This document shows, one piece after another, positions 50,974 to 59,367 of a stretch of 64,000 bases of DNA. The stretch is from assembly GCF_016863135.1 (NCBI RefSeq), contig NZ_BOOH01000028.1, forward strand, positions 60,113 to 124,112, in the 5' to 3' direction. Every line of letters begins with the position of its first letter. The stretch's first letter is position 1. Position numbers and translations under genes: made by a program. The notes beneath the pieces were generated by a model. It had not been told where the DNA came from, did not search any database, and saw nothing but the letters and a program-made list of their open reading frames with translations. The DNA is from Planobispora longispora (lineage in GTDB: Bacteria > Actinomycetota > Actinomycetes > Streptosporangiales > Streptosporangiaceae).

Positions 50974-53523
50974 GTGGACCTGCCCACATATACCAATATC
51001 TGGCGTATTGAGAAGCGGCTCTACAAGCTGTACGACCTACGGCTGCCGATGCCGCTTCCGATTGTCTGGATCGGTGTGTTCGTGGGTGTGATCGCGCCCT
51101 GGTCGCTGCTGCTGTACCTGGTCGGCGTGCCCTTCGACGCGCCCTGGCACGTGGTCTACCTGGTGCCGCCGGGGGTGGTGACCTGGCTCTCGACCCGCCC
51201 GGTGATCGAGAGCAAGCGGCTCACCGAGCTGCTCCAGTCGCAGGTGCGCTATCTGGGCGAGCCGCGGACCTGGTGCCGGATGGCCCCGGAGGCGGAGCCC
51301 GCCGAGATCACCCTGACCGGCCGGGTCTGGCGGGCGGCACCCCGGCAGGCCGCGCCGGCCCGCGTCAAGATCGCCCGCAAGGCCCGCCACGCGCAGCCCA
51401 AGCGGGCCGCCACGCCGTCCCGGGCGGTCCGTCCCGCGGTGGCGGCGGCCGCGGCGGCCGCGGCGGGAGCCCCGGTCACACGCGACCGCGTCGTCTGGGG
51501 ATCGGCGCACGCTCCCCGCAGGGGCGCAGCCCCCGCCCTCGGCCAGGCGGTCGCGGCCCCCGGCGCTCCGGCGGCCCCGATCACCGGTGCGTCCCGGATC
51601 GGGGCCCAGGAGAGGCCACCGGCCCCGGAGCGGCCGTTCGCGCCGGTCTCCGAGACGCCCGCCGCGACGCCGGAGCGGCCGTTCGCCTCGGTTTCCGAGA
51701 CGTCCGTTCCCGAGACGTCCGTTTCCGAGACGTCTGCGGCCGTGGTGCCGGAGCGGCCGTTCACCGTGATTCCCGGGACGCCCCCGGCGGCGGTCTCCGA
51801 GACGTCCTCGCCTCCGTCGGCCCCCGCCGCTCCGGCCGCTTCCGTGGCTTCGGAGTCTCCGGCCGCCCCGGGGCCCCCGGTCACGGACGCAGGGAACGCC
51901 GCCCCCGGATCCAAGCCTTCCGCTCCCGCTCCCCCCTCCGCGCCCGCTTCCCCCGAGACCGTCGGAGGCCGACCGGCCGGGCGGGCCACCTCGGTCGACA
52001 CCGAGGCGCTCCGCCGCCTGCGCAGGCTGGCCGCCGCCACCGGGACCGACCGCTTCTCCCCGCCTCCCGGCCCGCCTTCGCCTCCGGCTCAGACGCCCGG
52101 AGTCCCCGCGGGCGGAGACAGGGCGCCCGCCGCGCCGGACAGGGGTCAGGCCGCCGCACGCGGCGTGGACGAGACCCCGGCCGCTTCCGGGCGGGAGGAG
52201 GCGCCCGCCGCATCGGAGGGGAGCCAGGGCATCGCCGGGCAGGGTGCGGGTGAGACGCCGGCCGCCTCTCGGCGGGAGGAGACGCCCGCCGAGTCCGCGG
52301 GGAGGGAGGCGGCCGTCCGGAGGCTCGCCGGGTCTTCTCCGGCGGAGCCCCGATCCGGGACACGGGCGGAGACGGACGAGAGCGTCCTGGCGCAGCACCG
52401 GAAGGGACAGCCGCCCGTCGGCGGGGAGGGGAAGGTGTGGCCTCCGACGCGGCCGGGGCTCGTGCCGGGCAGCTCGGGGCTCGTGCCGGGGAACGCCATG
52501 AACGTGTCGATCCGGGCCGTGCCCCGCGGCGGCGCGTCGCAGCCCGACGCGCCGCCGGTTCCCGTGCCCAGGCCCGGACAGGGCGAGACCAGGGTCCGCC
52601 GGGTGGAGTCGGTCGTCGGCCGGGACTCCGAGGGCGGGTGGCGCCGCCTGGCCCAGGTGGTGATGGGACCGGGCGGGGGCCGTACGGACGGATCGGAGGT
52701 CGACGAGGCGCGGGCCAAGGGGGTCTTCAGCGGCAGCCGCAGAGTGGTGGTCCTGGGATGCACCGGCGGCGCGGGCCAGACCACGACGGCGCTCATGCTC
52801 GGCCACACCCTGGCCCGTTACCGTGAGGACCGGGTGCTCGCGGTGGACGCCGGCACCGGGTCCCACGCCCTGTCCTCCCGGATCCAGGCGGAGTCCCCCG
52901 AGACGCTGAGCTCCCTGCTGGCCGGTCTGGACGGCGTCCACGGCTACCTGGGCATGCGCGCCTACACCAGCCGCTGCGCCTCCGGCCTGGAGGTCCTGGC
53001 GGGTGACGCGGACGCGGGCGCCGAGCAGCGGATGGCCGATCGCGGGCTCTTCTCCGACCGGCGGCTCGGCCGGGCCATGGACCTGCTGGACGCGCACTAC
53101 AAGCTGATCGTCATGGACCCCGCGGCGGCGCTGGCCGCCCGCGTCCTGCCCCACGCCGACCAGCTGGTCCTGGTCGTCCCGGCCAGCGAGGACGGGCCGG
53201 ACGCGGTCGCGATGACGTACGAGTGGCTCGACGGCCACGGCTGCGCGGACCTCCGCCGGCGGGCCGTCCTGGTCGTCAACGGAGTGAGTCGCCGGAGCAT
53301 GGGCGACGTGGAGCAGGCCGAGGCGGTCGCCCGCGGCAGGTGCCGGGCGATCGTCCGGGTGCCCTGGGAGGACGAACTGGCTCCCGGAAGGGCCGACCGG
53401 GTGGAACCGTCCCACCTGCGGGCGCCGGGGCGCCGGGCGTACCTCGCGCTGGCCGGTGTGGTGGTGGCCGGTCTCGGAGCGGCACGGACGGCACGCATGA
53501 GCGAGGAGGAAGTGGCCCAGTGA
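50974..53523 (+). CDS. ConD/TcpE domain fused to a MinD/ParA-like ATPase domain with altered P-loop
   Basis: The 849-residue protein has an N-terminal TcpE-type unit of about 115 residues: YTNIWRIEKRLYKLYDLRLP followed by two membrane helices. TcpE/ConD proteins are the VirB3 counterpart. A Pro/Ala/Ser-rich linker spans about residues 115-585. The last 260 residues are a SIMIBI/MinD-like domain: VVVLGCTGGAGQTTTALML, VLAVDAGTGSHALSS, KLIVMDPAAALAARV and AVLVVNGVSR. The invariant Walker A lysine is Gln (CAG) and the deviant MinD lysine is Thr, so normal ATP hydrolysis is doubtful. The start GTG 50974 follows GAGGAGG. The stop overlaps a micro-ORF. Confidence 0.8.
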   Translation: MDLPTYTNIWRIEKRLYKLYDLRLPMPLPIVWIGVFVGVIAPWSLLLYLVGVPFDAPWHVVYLVPPGVVTWLSTRPVIESKRLTELLQSQVRYLGEPRTWCRMAPEAEPAEITLTGRVWRAAPRQAAPARVKIARKARHAQPKRAATPSRAVRPAVAAAAAAAAGAPVTRDRVVWGSAHAPRRGAAPALGQAVAAPGAPAAPITGASRIGAQERPPAPERPFAPVSETPAATPERPFASVSETSVPETSVSETSAAVVPERPFTVIPGTPPAAVSETSSPPSAPAAPAASVASESPAAPGPPVTDAGNAAPGSKPSAPAPPSAPASPETVGGRPAGRATSVDTEALRRLRRLAAATGTDRFSPPPGPPSPPAQTPGVPAGGDRAPAAPDRGQAAARGVDETPAASGREEAPAASEGSQGIAGQGAGETPAASRREETPAESAGREAAVRRLAGSSPAEPRSGTRAETDESVLAQHRKGQPPVGGEGKVWPPTRPGLVPGSSGLVPGNAMNVSIRAVPRGGASQPDAPPVPVPRPGQGETRVRRVESVVGRDSEGGWRRLAQVVMGPGGGRTDGSEVDEARAKGVFSGSRRVVVLGCTGGAGQTTTALMLGHTLARYREDRVLAVDAGTGSHALSSRIQAESPETLSSLLAGLDGVHGYLGMRAYTSRCASGLEVLAGDADAGAEQRMADRGLFSDRRLGRAMDLLDAHYKLIVMDPAAALAARVLPHADQLVLVVPASEDGPDAVAMTYEWLDGHGCADLRRRAVLVVNGVSRRSMGDVEQAEAVARGRCRAIVRVPWEDELAPGRADRVEPSHLRAPGRRAYLALAGVVVAGLGAARTARMSEEEVAQ

Positions 53524-53561
53524 TCCCCGGGGCGCGAGAGAACACGGAGAAGGGCCTGTGA
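53520..53561 (+). CDS. Micro-ORF 1 of a coupled relay (13 residues)
   Basis: GTG 53520 overlaps the stop of the TcpE-ATPase fusion gene (GTGA). The 13-codon frame ends at TGA 53559-53561, which overlaps the next GTG. Its 3' half, GGAGAAGGG, is the ribosome site of micro-ORF 2. A peptide function is unlikely; it probably helps ribosomes pass from the upstream gene. Confidence 0.3.
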   Translation: MIPGARENTEKGL

Positions 53562-53623
53562 ACGAGCGAGCCGGTGAGAACGGCGGCCGGAGGCCCGCGC
53601 GGCCGGCGCGGGAGGACCTGTGA
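53558..53623 (+). CDS. Micro-ORF 2 of a coupled relay (21 residues)
   Basis: GTG 53558 to TGA 53623, overlapping its neighbours by 4 nt on each side. GGGAGGACC in its end serves the next start. It aligns with micro-ORF 3, sharing the GGRR and RPA core, so the two arose by tandem duplication of about 62-70 bp. Confidence 0.35.
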   Translation: MNERAGENGGRRPARPAREDL

Positions 53624-53694
53624 GCGAGCGTGGCGAGCGAGCCGATGAGCACGGCGGCCGGAGGCTCGTGCGGCCGGCGGAGGAGGGCGGATGA
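53620..53694 (+). CDS. Micro-ORF 3 of a coupled relay (24 residues)
   Basis: GTG 53620 to TGA 53692-53694, the stop overlapping the ATG of the VirB4-like gene at 53691. It is a diverged copy of micro-ORF 2 with a short insertion. GGAGGAGGG at its end is the ribosome site of the VirB4-like gene. Confidence 0.35.
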   Translation: MSERGERADEHGGRRLVRPAEEGG

Positions 53695-56183
53695 GCCGCG
53701 GGTCGAGGACGCGCAGCCGTCTCGCCGTCCGGTACTTCGACGACCGGATCCTGCTGACCGACTCGTCGGCGTGGGCCTACTTCCGGCTGCCGACCGTGAG
53801 CTACGAGTTCGTCACGCCCGAGGAGCGGGAGGCCCTGGCCACCAACATCACGATCGCGCTCGCCGCGATCAGGATGCCGGACGCCGAGGTCCACCTGCGG
53901 GTGGCGCACCGCACCTACCCGGCGGCGGAGTGGGCGATGGCGCTCAACGCCACCTCCGACGAGGGCCCCGGCTGGCGCGACTACCTCGAGGAGATGTACC
54001 GCCACGTCTGGGCCAAGGACTTCTGGACCAAGGAGGTCTACCTCGGCGTACGGCTCGGCCAGCGCGGCGTGCAGCTGGGCACCGGGGTGTTCGCCCAGCT
54101 CTTCGGGTTCTACCAGCGCAGCGAGAAGGCCCTGGGCATCGAGGACGACCAGATCCCCAAGACGGAGATCGCCCGGTGGACCGACTCGGCCGAGCGGCTC
54201 GGGCGGGCGCTGGGGGCCAGCGCGCTCTACGCCCGGCACGCCACCTCCACCGAGCTCGCCTGGCTGTTCCAGCACGCCGCGACCGGTTCCCTCGGCGACC
54301 CGCCCGCCTCGGCGAGCCCGAAGCGGCGGTGGGGCAAGGGGGAGATCGAGTCCCTGGTCGAGGGGCAGATCCACAACGGCAGGTCGCTGCTCAGGGTCGA
54401 GCAGCCGCACGGCGACTCCTACGTCGCCCACCTGTCGTTCGCCCGCTTCCCCGACCTGATGCCCTTCCCCGACGGCGAGCCGTGGATGCACTACGCCGAC
54501 CAGCTGCCCTTCCCGGTCGAGATCAGCTCCAGGATGCGGCTGATCTCCCCGGTCAAGGCCAGCAAGGACGTCGCGCGCAAGCTGGCCCACGCCCGGGACA
54601 TGGACATCCACATCCGGGAGGCGGGCGCGGAGGCGCCGCTGGCCCTGGCCGAGCAGATCGACGCGGCCCGGATGCTGGAGCACGGCATCACCAAGGAGCG
54701 CCTGCCGTTCGTGTACGGCTGGCACCGGCTGATCGTCTCCGCCCCGACCGAGGAGATCTGCGTGCAGCGGGTCGAGGCGGTCGTGGAGCACTACCGCGAC
54801 ATGGGCATCGACATCGTCAACTCCACCGGCGACCAGTTCTCGCTGTTCTGCGAGGCGCTGCCGGGCGAGCGGGTGCGGGTCAACGCCTACGCCCAGCGGC
54901 AGCCGCTGCGGACCATCGCGGGCGGCATGGCCACGGCCACCGTCGATCTCGGCGACCGCGAGGACGAGACGCACGCCGGCTGGATGGGGCCGTACATCGG
55001 GGAGACCCTGGGCCGGGCCCGCAGCATCGTGCACTTCGACCCGCTGGTGGCGGCGGCCCGCAACCGGCCGACGGCCATCGCGATCACCGGTGAGCCGGGC
55101 GGCGGCAAGACGACGCTGGCGCTGCTGATGATCTATCAGATGGCGATGCGCGGGGTCACGGTGGCGGTGATCGACCCCAAGGGGGACGCGGAGTCCCTGG
55201 TCCGGCTCCTGCGGGAGCGGGGCAGGAAGGCGCGGATCATCCCGCTCGGCTCGGCGGCGCCCGGACTGCTCGACCCGTTCTCCTTCGGCGACGATCTCGC
55301 GGCCAAGAAGACGATGGCCACCGAGACCCTGCGCCTGCTGCTGCCGCGCATGTCGGAGGAGCGCGAGTCGGCGATGATCCAGGCGGTCGCGGCGGTGTCC
55401 AACGGCGACGACCCGTCGCTGGGCAAGGTCGTCGACTACCTGGAGCGGGCCGAGGACGCCGCCTCCAAGAACCTGGGCGCGGTGCTGCGCTCGATGTCGG
55501 AGATGCACCTGGCCCGCCTCTGCTTCGACCCCTCCGGCGGCGACCAGATCGACACCGAGGGCTGGACCACGGTCTTCACCCTCGGCGGGCTGACCCTGCC
55601 GGACGCCGTCACCGGCCGGGACGACTACTCCTACGAGCAGCGCCTGTCGGTGGCGCTGCTCTACCTGGTCGCCCAGTTCGCCCGGGGCCTGATGAACGGC
55701 CTGGACCGGCGGACGCCGAAGGCGATCTTCCTGGACGAGGCGTGGGCGATCACCTCCACGCCGGAGGGCGCCAAGCTGGTGCCCGAGGTGAGCCGGATGG
55801 GCCGCTCGCGCAACACCGCGCTCGTCCTGGTCTCGCAGAACGCCGGCGACCTGCTGAACGAGCAGGTGACGAACTGTCTGTCGTCGGTGTTCGCCTTCCG
55901 TTCCACCGAGCGGGTCGAGGTGGAACACGTGATGGCGCTGCTCGGGGTCGATCCGTCCGAGGAGCACAAGGCGGTGCTGCGCTCGCTGGGCAACGGTGAG
56001 TGCGTCTTCCGCGATCTGGACGGCCGCGCGGGCCGTATCGGGGTGGATCTGGTCTCCGGCGAGCTGCTGCGCTGGCTGGACACGAACCCCACCCATGAGA
56101 AACCCGACGAGAACGTGCATGATCTCTCCGGGGGCGACAGAGTCGGCAGGTCGGGGGCTACGGCGCTGGAGGTGGGTTCATGA
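53691..56183 (+). CDS. ConE/VirB4-family ATPase
   Basis: The 830-residue ATPase has a Walker A motif GEPGGGKTTL near residue 467, Walker B AIFLDEAW near 678 and the VirB4-type ending ALVLVSQNAGDLLNEQVTNCL. The N-terminal 430 residues are the VirB4/TraC-type membrane-facing domain. VirB4 proteins energise channel assembly and substrate passage in type IV secretion. ATG 53691 overlaps micro-ORF 3 and follows GGAGGAGGG. The stop overlaps the next gene by 4 nt. Confidence 0.92.
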   Translation: MSRGSRTRSRLAVRYFDDRILLTDSSAWAYFRLPTVSYEFVTPEEREALATNITIALAAIRMPDAEVHLRVAHRTYPAAEWAMALNATSDEGPGWRDYLEEMYRHVWAKDFWTKEVYLGVRLGQRGVQLGTGVFAQLFGFYQRSEKALGIEDDQIPKTEIARWTDSAERLGRALGASALYARHATSTELAWLFQHAATGSLGDPPASASPKRRWGKGEIESLVEGQIHNGRSLLRVEQPHGDSYVAHLSFARFPDLMPFPDGEPWMHYADQLPFPVEISSRMRLISPVKASKDVARKLAHARDMDIHIREAGAEAPLALAEQIDAARMLEHGITKERLPFVYGWHRLIVSAPTEEICVQRVEAVVEHYRDMGIDIVNSTGDQFSLFCEALPGERVRVNAYAQRQPLRTIAGGMATATVDLGDREDETHAGWMGPYIGETLGRARSIVHFDPLVAAARNRPTAIAITGEPGGGKTTLALLMIYQMAMRGVTVAVIDPKGDAESLVRLLRERGRKARIIPLGSAAPGLLDPFSFGDDLAAKKTMATETLRLLLPRMSEERESAMIQAVAAVSNGDDPSLGKVVDYLERAEDAASKNLGAVLRSMSEMHLARLCFDPSGGDQIDTEGWTTVFTLGGLTLPDAVTGRDDYSYEQRLSVALLYLVAQFARGLMNGLDRRTPKAIFLDEAWAITSTPEGAKLVPEVSRMGRSRNTALVLVSQNAGDLLNEQVTNCLSSVFAFRSTERVEVEHVMALLGVDPSEEHKAVLRSLGNGECVFRDLDGRAGRIGVDLVSGELLRWLDTNPTHEKPDENVHDLSGGDRVGRSGATALEVGS

Positions 56184-58702
56184 AGGGCTCCGGCCAGGGG
56201 CTGAGGCGTCTCCTCGGGAGAACCGCCCCGGGAAGGCGATCCGCCGGGCGGCGGGACGGACCGGACGGTGAGCCGCAGGGCGGGCCGGACGGCACGCGCC
56301 CCGGCGGGCGAGGGAAGCGGCGGCCGGGCGGATGGCGCAGGCGGATCGTCGTCGCGCTCGTGGCGTTCACGGCGTTCGCGGCCCTGCCGCTGGTGTTCCC
56401 CACGGGCGGGTCCATCGCCGCCGCGGCCCCGTGCGACCTCTCCCCGGACCTGGCGCCCGAGGTCGTCGGCGCGGGCGTGGACGGCCTGGTCAAGCCGCCG
56501 CCTCCGGAGGGCGCGGCGCAGGCCCCCGCGGTCCGGACGAACTACGGCACCTACGGCATGAGCGGCCTGTACTGGCACACCCACGAGCTCGGCTGCGACG
56601 ACGTCGCCGCGGTGCTGGGCAACGCCTGGGCCAACACGGTCTTCTCCTGGGCCAAGGCGCTGGACCGGCTGACCATCACGACCTACCAGGCCGCGACGAC
56701 CGAGGGACCGCTGGAGTCGATCAAGAACGTCGTCGACGACATCGTGCAGCGGCTCTCCGAGGCGATGTACTGGCCGTTCCTGCGGCCGGTGGTGATCCTG
56801 GGGGCCATCTGGCTGGCGTGGTACGGCCTCATCCGCAAGCGCGCGACCACGACCGCCGAGGGCGTCATCTGGATGGTCCTGGCGGTCACCGTCGCGGTCT
56901 GGTTCTTCAGCCGCCCCGGCGACCTCACCGGCCTGGGCAAGGTCGTCACCGACAAGACGGGCGAGGTCGTCAACTCGGCCTTCTCCGGCCTGCCCGGCGC
57001 GGGCGGGGCCTCCTGCCTGCCGGCCAAGGGGGAGACCAGCCCGCAGGCGATGGCCGGCGGGTACGGCCACAGCGGCACCCCGGCGGTGGAGCAGAACGCC
57101 GACGCGCTCTGGTCCACGCTGGTCTGCAAGCCGTGGCTGATGGGCCAGTTCGGCACCGCCGACGCCAACGCCCCGGTGATCGGCGACTTCGGTTCCAAGC
57201 TGCTGGACATCCAGGCGATCGACGCGGCCGAGCAGAAGGCCGCGCAGCTTCCCAGCAGCAGCGCCCACCAGGCGCGCTACGAGGAAGAGGTCGCCCAGTA
57301 CCTGAAGACCACCCCGATCTACTTCCTCTTCCAGGGCAAGGACTGGACCAGCCGGCTGGGCATCGCGATCGGCGCGCTGATGGCCGCGATGGTCGCCGGA
57401 GTGCTGATCTTCCTGGTGGCGGTGTCGCTCCTGGCGCTCAAGATCGGCTTCTTGCTGCTGCTGATCCTCGCGCCGGTCTTCCTGCTGATCGGCGTCCATC
57501 CGGGCTCGGGGCGGATCATCGCGATGCGCTGGGTGGAGATGCTGATCGGCACGCTGCTCCGGCAGGCGGTCCTCGCCCTCGTCCTGGGCGTGCTGGTGTA
57601 CGGATACGCGCTGATCATCTCCACCGCCATGCCGTGGGGCATGCAGGTCATGTTCATGGCGCTGCTGACGATCGCGGTCTTCTTCTACCGCCGGCCGTTC
57701 CAGCACCTGTTCGCCTCGATGGACGGGCACACGTTCACCACCCGCATGCTGGGCGAGGCGGCCTCCGCGCCCACCCTCCAGCGCGCGGCGGGCGTGCTGC
57801 CGCCGGTCGCCGCGGCACGGGTGGGCCGGTGGGGCATGCGCAAGGCCGAGCCCATGCTGCAGGCCGCCGCGCTCGCCGGCGGAGCGTCCGCCGGGGCGGC
57901 GGCCGCCGTCGCCCAGGGCAGGGCCAGGGGCGAGGAGGGCGGTTCGGCGGGCACGCCGTCGGGCACCCGCGTCCCGGTCACCGCGCAGCCCGCGCCGCTG
58001 GACACCGACGCCGCGTCGGGCGGGCGGCGCAAGAACGTGGGCCGTCCGGTCACCGCCCCGCGCACCGGCGCCGCGCCGCCTCTCAACCTCTCCGGGAACC
58101 GTACGGCGGGCGGGTCCGGCGGTCGTGCGGCGGGCGCCGTACCCCCGGCCAGGACGGGCGGCTCGGGCTCCGCGGGCGGGTCCGGCGGCTGGTTCGGCGG
58201 CCGGTCCGGCGGCGGCTGGTCCTCTCCGAGCGTCTCCCGATCCGGCGGGTCCGCCCCGCCGCCCTCCTCCGGCGGCTCGCGCGGCTCCTCCTCCGGCTCG
58301 TCCGGTTCACGGGGTTCGGGCGGGAGCATCTTCGGTGGCGGCGGTTCGCGTGGCTCGTCGGGCGGCGGTTCGCGGAGCGCCAGGTCCGGCGGCTCCTCCG
58401 GTTCGTCCGGTTCGCGAAGCTCGGGCGGGAGCATCTTCGGCGGCGGTTCGCGGGGTGCGTCTGGTTCGGGCGGTTCGTCTGGCTCCTCCGGTTCGCGGGG
58501 CTCAGGTGGCAGCATTTTCGGCGGCGGCGGCGGCGGTTCGCGCGGCTCGTCGGGGAGCGCCCCGTCCGGTGGCTCCGGGCACTCGGGCCGCTCCTCCGAG
58601 GCGCCTCCGCTCTGGCTGACCAGCAGGTCCGGCCGGGGCAGGCAGGCCGATGACGCGCCGGTGCCGTTCTGGCTCCGGCCGTCCGACCCCGACAAGGACT
58701 GA
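56180..58702 (+). CDS. ConG/VirB6-like polytopic membrane protein with Gly/Ser-rich tail
   Basis: An 840-residue protein. After a basic head come a hydrophobic segment near residues 55-80 and helices near 198-218, 224-245, 393-440 (two or three helices), 450-475 and 490-510. The order and position match ConG/TcpH, the VirB6 counterpart that forms the inner-membrane channel. From about residue 620 the tail is Gly/Ser-rich with three copies of G-S-(I/S)-F-G-G-G-like units, probably disordered. Start ATG 56180 overlaps the VirB4-like stop. Confidence 0.82.
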   Translation: MKGSGQGLRRLLGRTAPGRRSAGRRDGPDGEPQGGPDGTRPGGRGKRRPGGWRRRIVVALVAFTAFAALPLVFPTGGSIAAAAPCDLSPDLAPEVVGAGVDGLVKPPPPEGAAQAPAVRTNYGTYGMSGLYWHTHELGCDDVAAVLGNAWANTVFSWAKALDRLTITTYQAATTEGPLESIKNVVDDIVQRLSEAMYWPFLRPVVILGAIWLAWYGLIRKRATTTAEGVIWMVLAVTVAVWFFSRPGDLTGLGKVVTDKTGEVVNSAFSGLPGAGGASCLPAKGETSPQAMAGGYGHSGTPAVEQNADALWSTLVCKPWLMGQFGTADANAPVIGDFGSKLLDIQAIDAAEQKAAQLPSSSAHQARYEEEVAQYLKTTPIYFLFQGKDWTSRLGIAIGALMAAMVAGVLIFLVAVSLLALKIGFLLLLILAPVFLLIGVHPGSGRIIAMRWVEMLIGTLLRQAVLALVLGVLVYGYALIISTAMPWGMQVMFMALLTIAVFFYRRPFQHLFASMDGHTFTTRMLGEAASAPTLQRAAGVLPPVAAARVGRWGMRKAEPMLQAAALAGGASAGAAAAVAQGRARGEEGGSAGTPSGTRVPVTAQPAPLDTDAASGGRRKNVGRPVTAPRTGAAPPLNLSGNRTAGGSGGRAAGAVPPARTGGSGSAGGSGGWFGGRSGGGWSSPSVSRSGGSAPPPSSGGSRGSSSGSSGSRGSGGSIFGGGGSRGSSGGGSRSARSGGSSGSSGSRSSGGSIFGGGSRGASGSGGSSGSSGSRGSGGSIFGGGGGGSRGSSGSAPSGGSGHSGRSSEAPPLWLTSRSGRGRQADDAPVPFWLRPSDPDKD
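58279..58550. repeat. Gly/Ser-coding repeats in ConG-like gene
   Basis: Three copies of a segment encoding GGSIFGGG flanked by SGSSGSRGS-type sequence occur near 58320, 58425 and 58510, with periods of about 85-105 bp. The copies differ by indels of whole codons. Confidence 0.75.
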
Positions 58703-58704
58703 CC

Positions 58705-59367
58705 ATGGCCGAGGGCGGAAACCGCCGGGGGCTCGTCTTCGCCGTGCTCGTCGGGGTGCTCGCGCTGGTCGGGGTCTACCTGACCATGTCGGATCCCGGG
58801 GGCGGCGGGGAGGACCGGGCGGACCCCGCGGGCGTCGGCCGTACCGCGCCCGAATCGTCGGCGCGCGCGACCGCGGAGCCGCCGCGCCCGGCGGCGACGG
58901 CCAGCGACGCGCCCTTCGACGTCTACTCCTACCTGCCGATGAGCAGGCGGGAGCTGTCCGCCGCCGCCGACTACGCGCGGCGCTTCACCGCCGAGTACGG
59001 CACCTACGACCACCGCGAGGACCCGGTGGCCTACGGGAACCGGCTGCGGGGCTACGCCACGGCGGAGTTCGCCGAGGTGCTGGTGCGGGCGCGCACCTCG
59101 ACGGCGTTCGTGGAGACGAACCGGACCGACGAGGTGGTCTCCGCCGGTTCGGCGACGGTGAAGGAGATCCGGCAGATCCAGGAGTCCTCGGTGGTCTTCG
59201 TGGTGGCCTGCACCGAGCGCGTCACCTCCAAGAGCGGACCGAGGGACCGCACCGACGAGTACGCCGTCACGCTCATCCCGGTCGGCGACGGCTGGCGGGT
59301 CCACGACCTCCAGCCCGCCGACTCAGGCCAGGAGGGAGACGACCAGATCACGGGGGCGAGCGAGTGA
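58705..59367 (+). CDS. Hypothetical type IV secretion-associated protein with single membrane anchor
   Basis: The 220-residue protein has a cytoplasmic head of a few residues, one membrane helix (about residues 10-27) and a disordered Pro/Ala/Arg linker. The extracytoplasmic domain (YARRFTAEYGTYDHREDPVAYGNRLRGY then FAEVLVRARTS) resembles an NTF2-like fold. It may be a second VirB8-like subunit. It starts ATG 58705, 2 bp after the previous stop codon, and overlaps the next gene by 4 nt. Confidence 0.65.
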   Translation: MAEGGNRRGLVFAVLVGVLALVGVYLTMSDPGGGGEDRADPAGVGRTAPESSARATAEPPRPAATASDAPFDVYSYLPMSRRELSAAADYARRFTAEYGTYDHREDPVAYGNRLRGYATAEFAEVLVRARTSTAFVETNRTDEVVSAGSATVKEIRQIQESSVVFVVACTERVTSKSGPRDRTDEYAVTLIPVGDGWRVHDLQPADSGQEGDDQITGASE

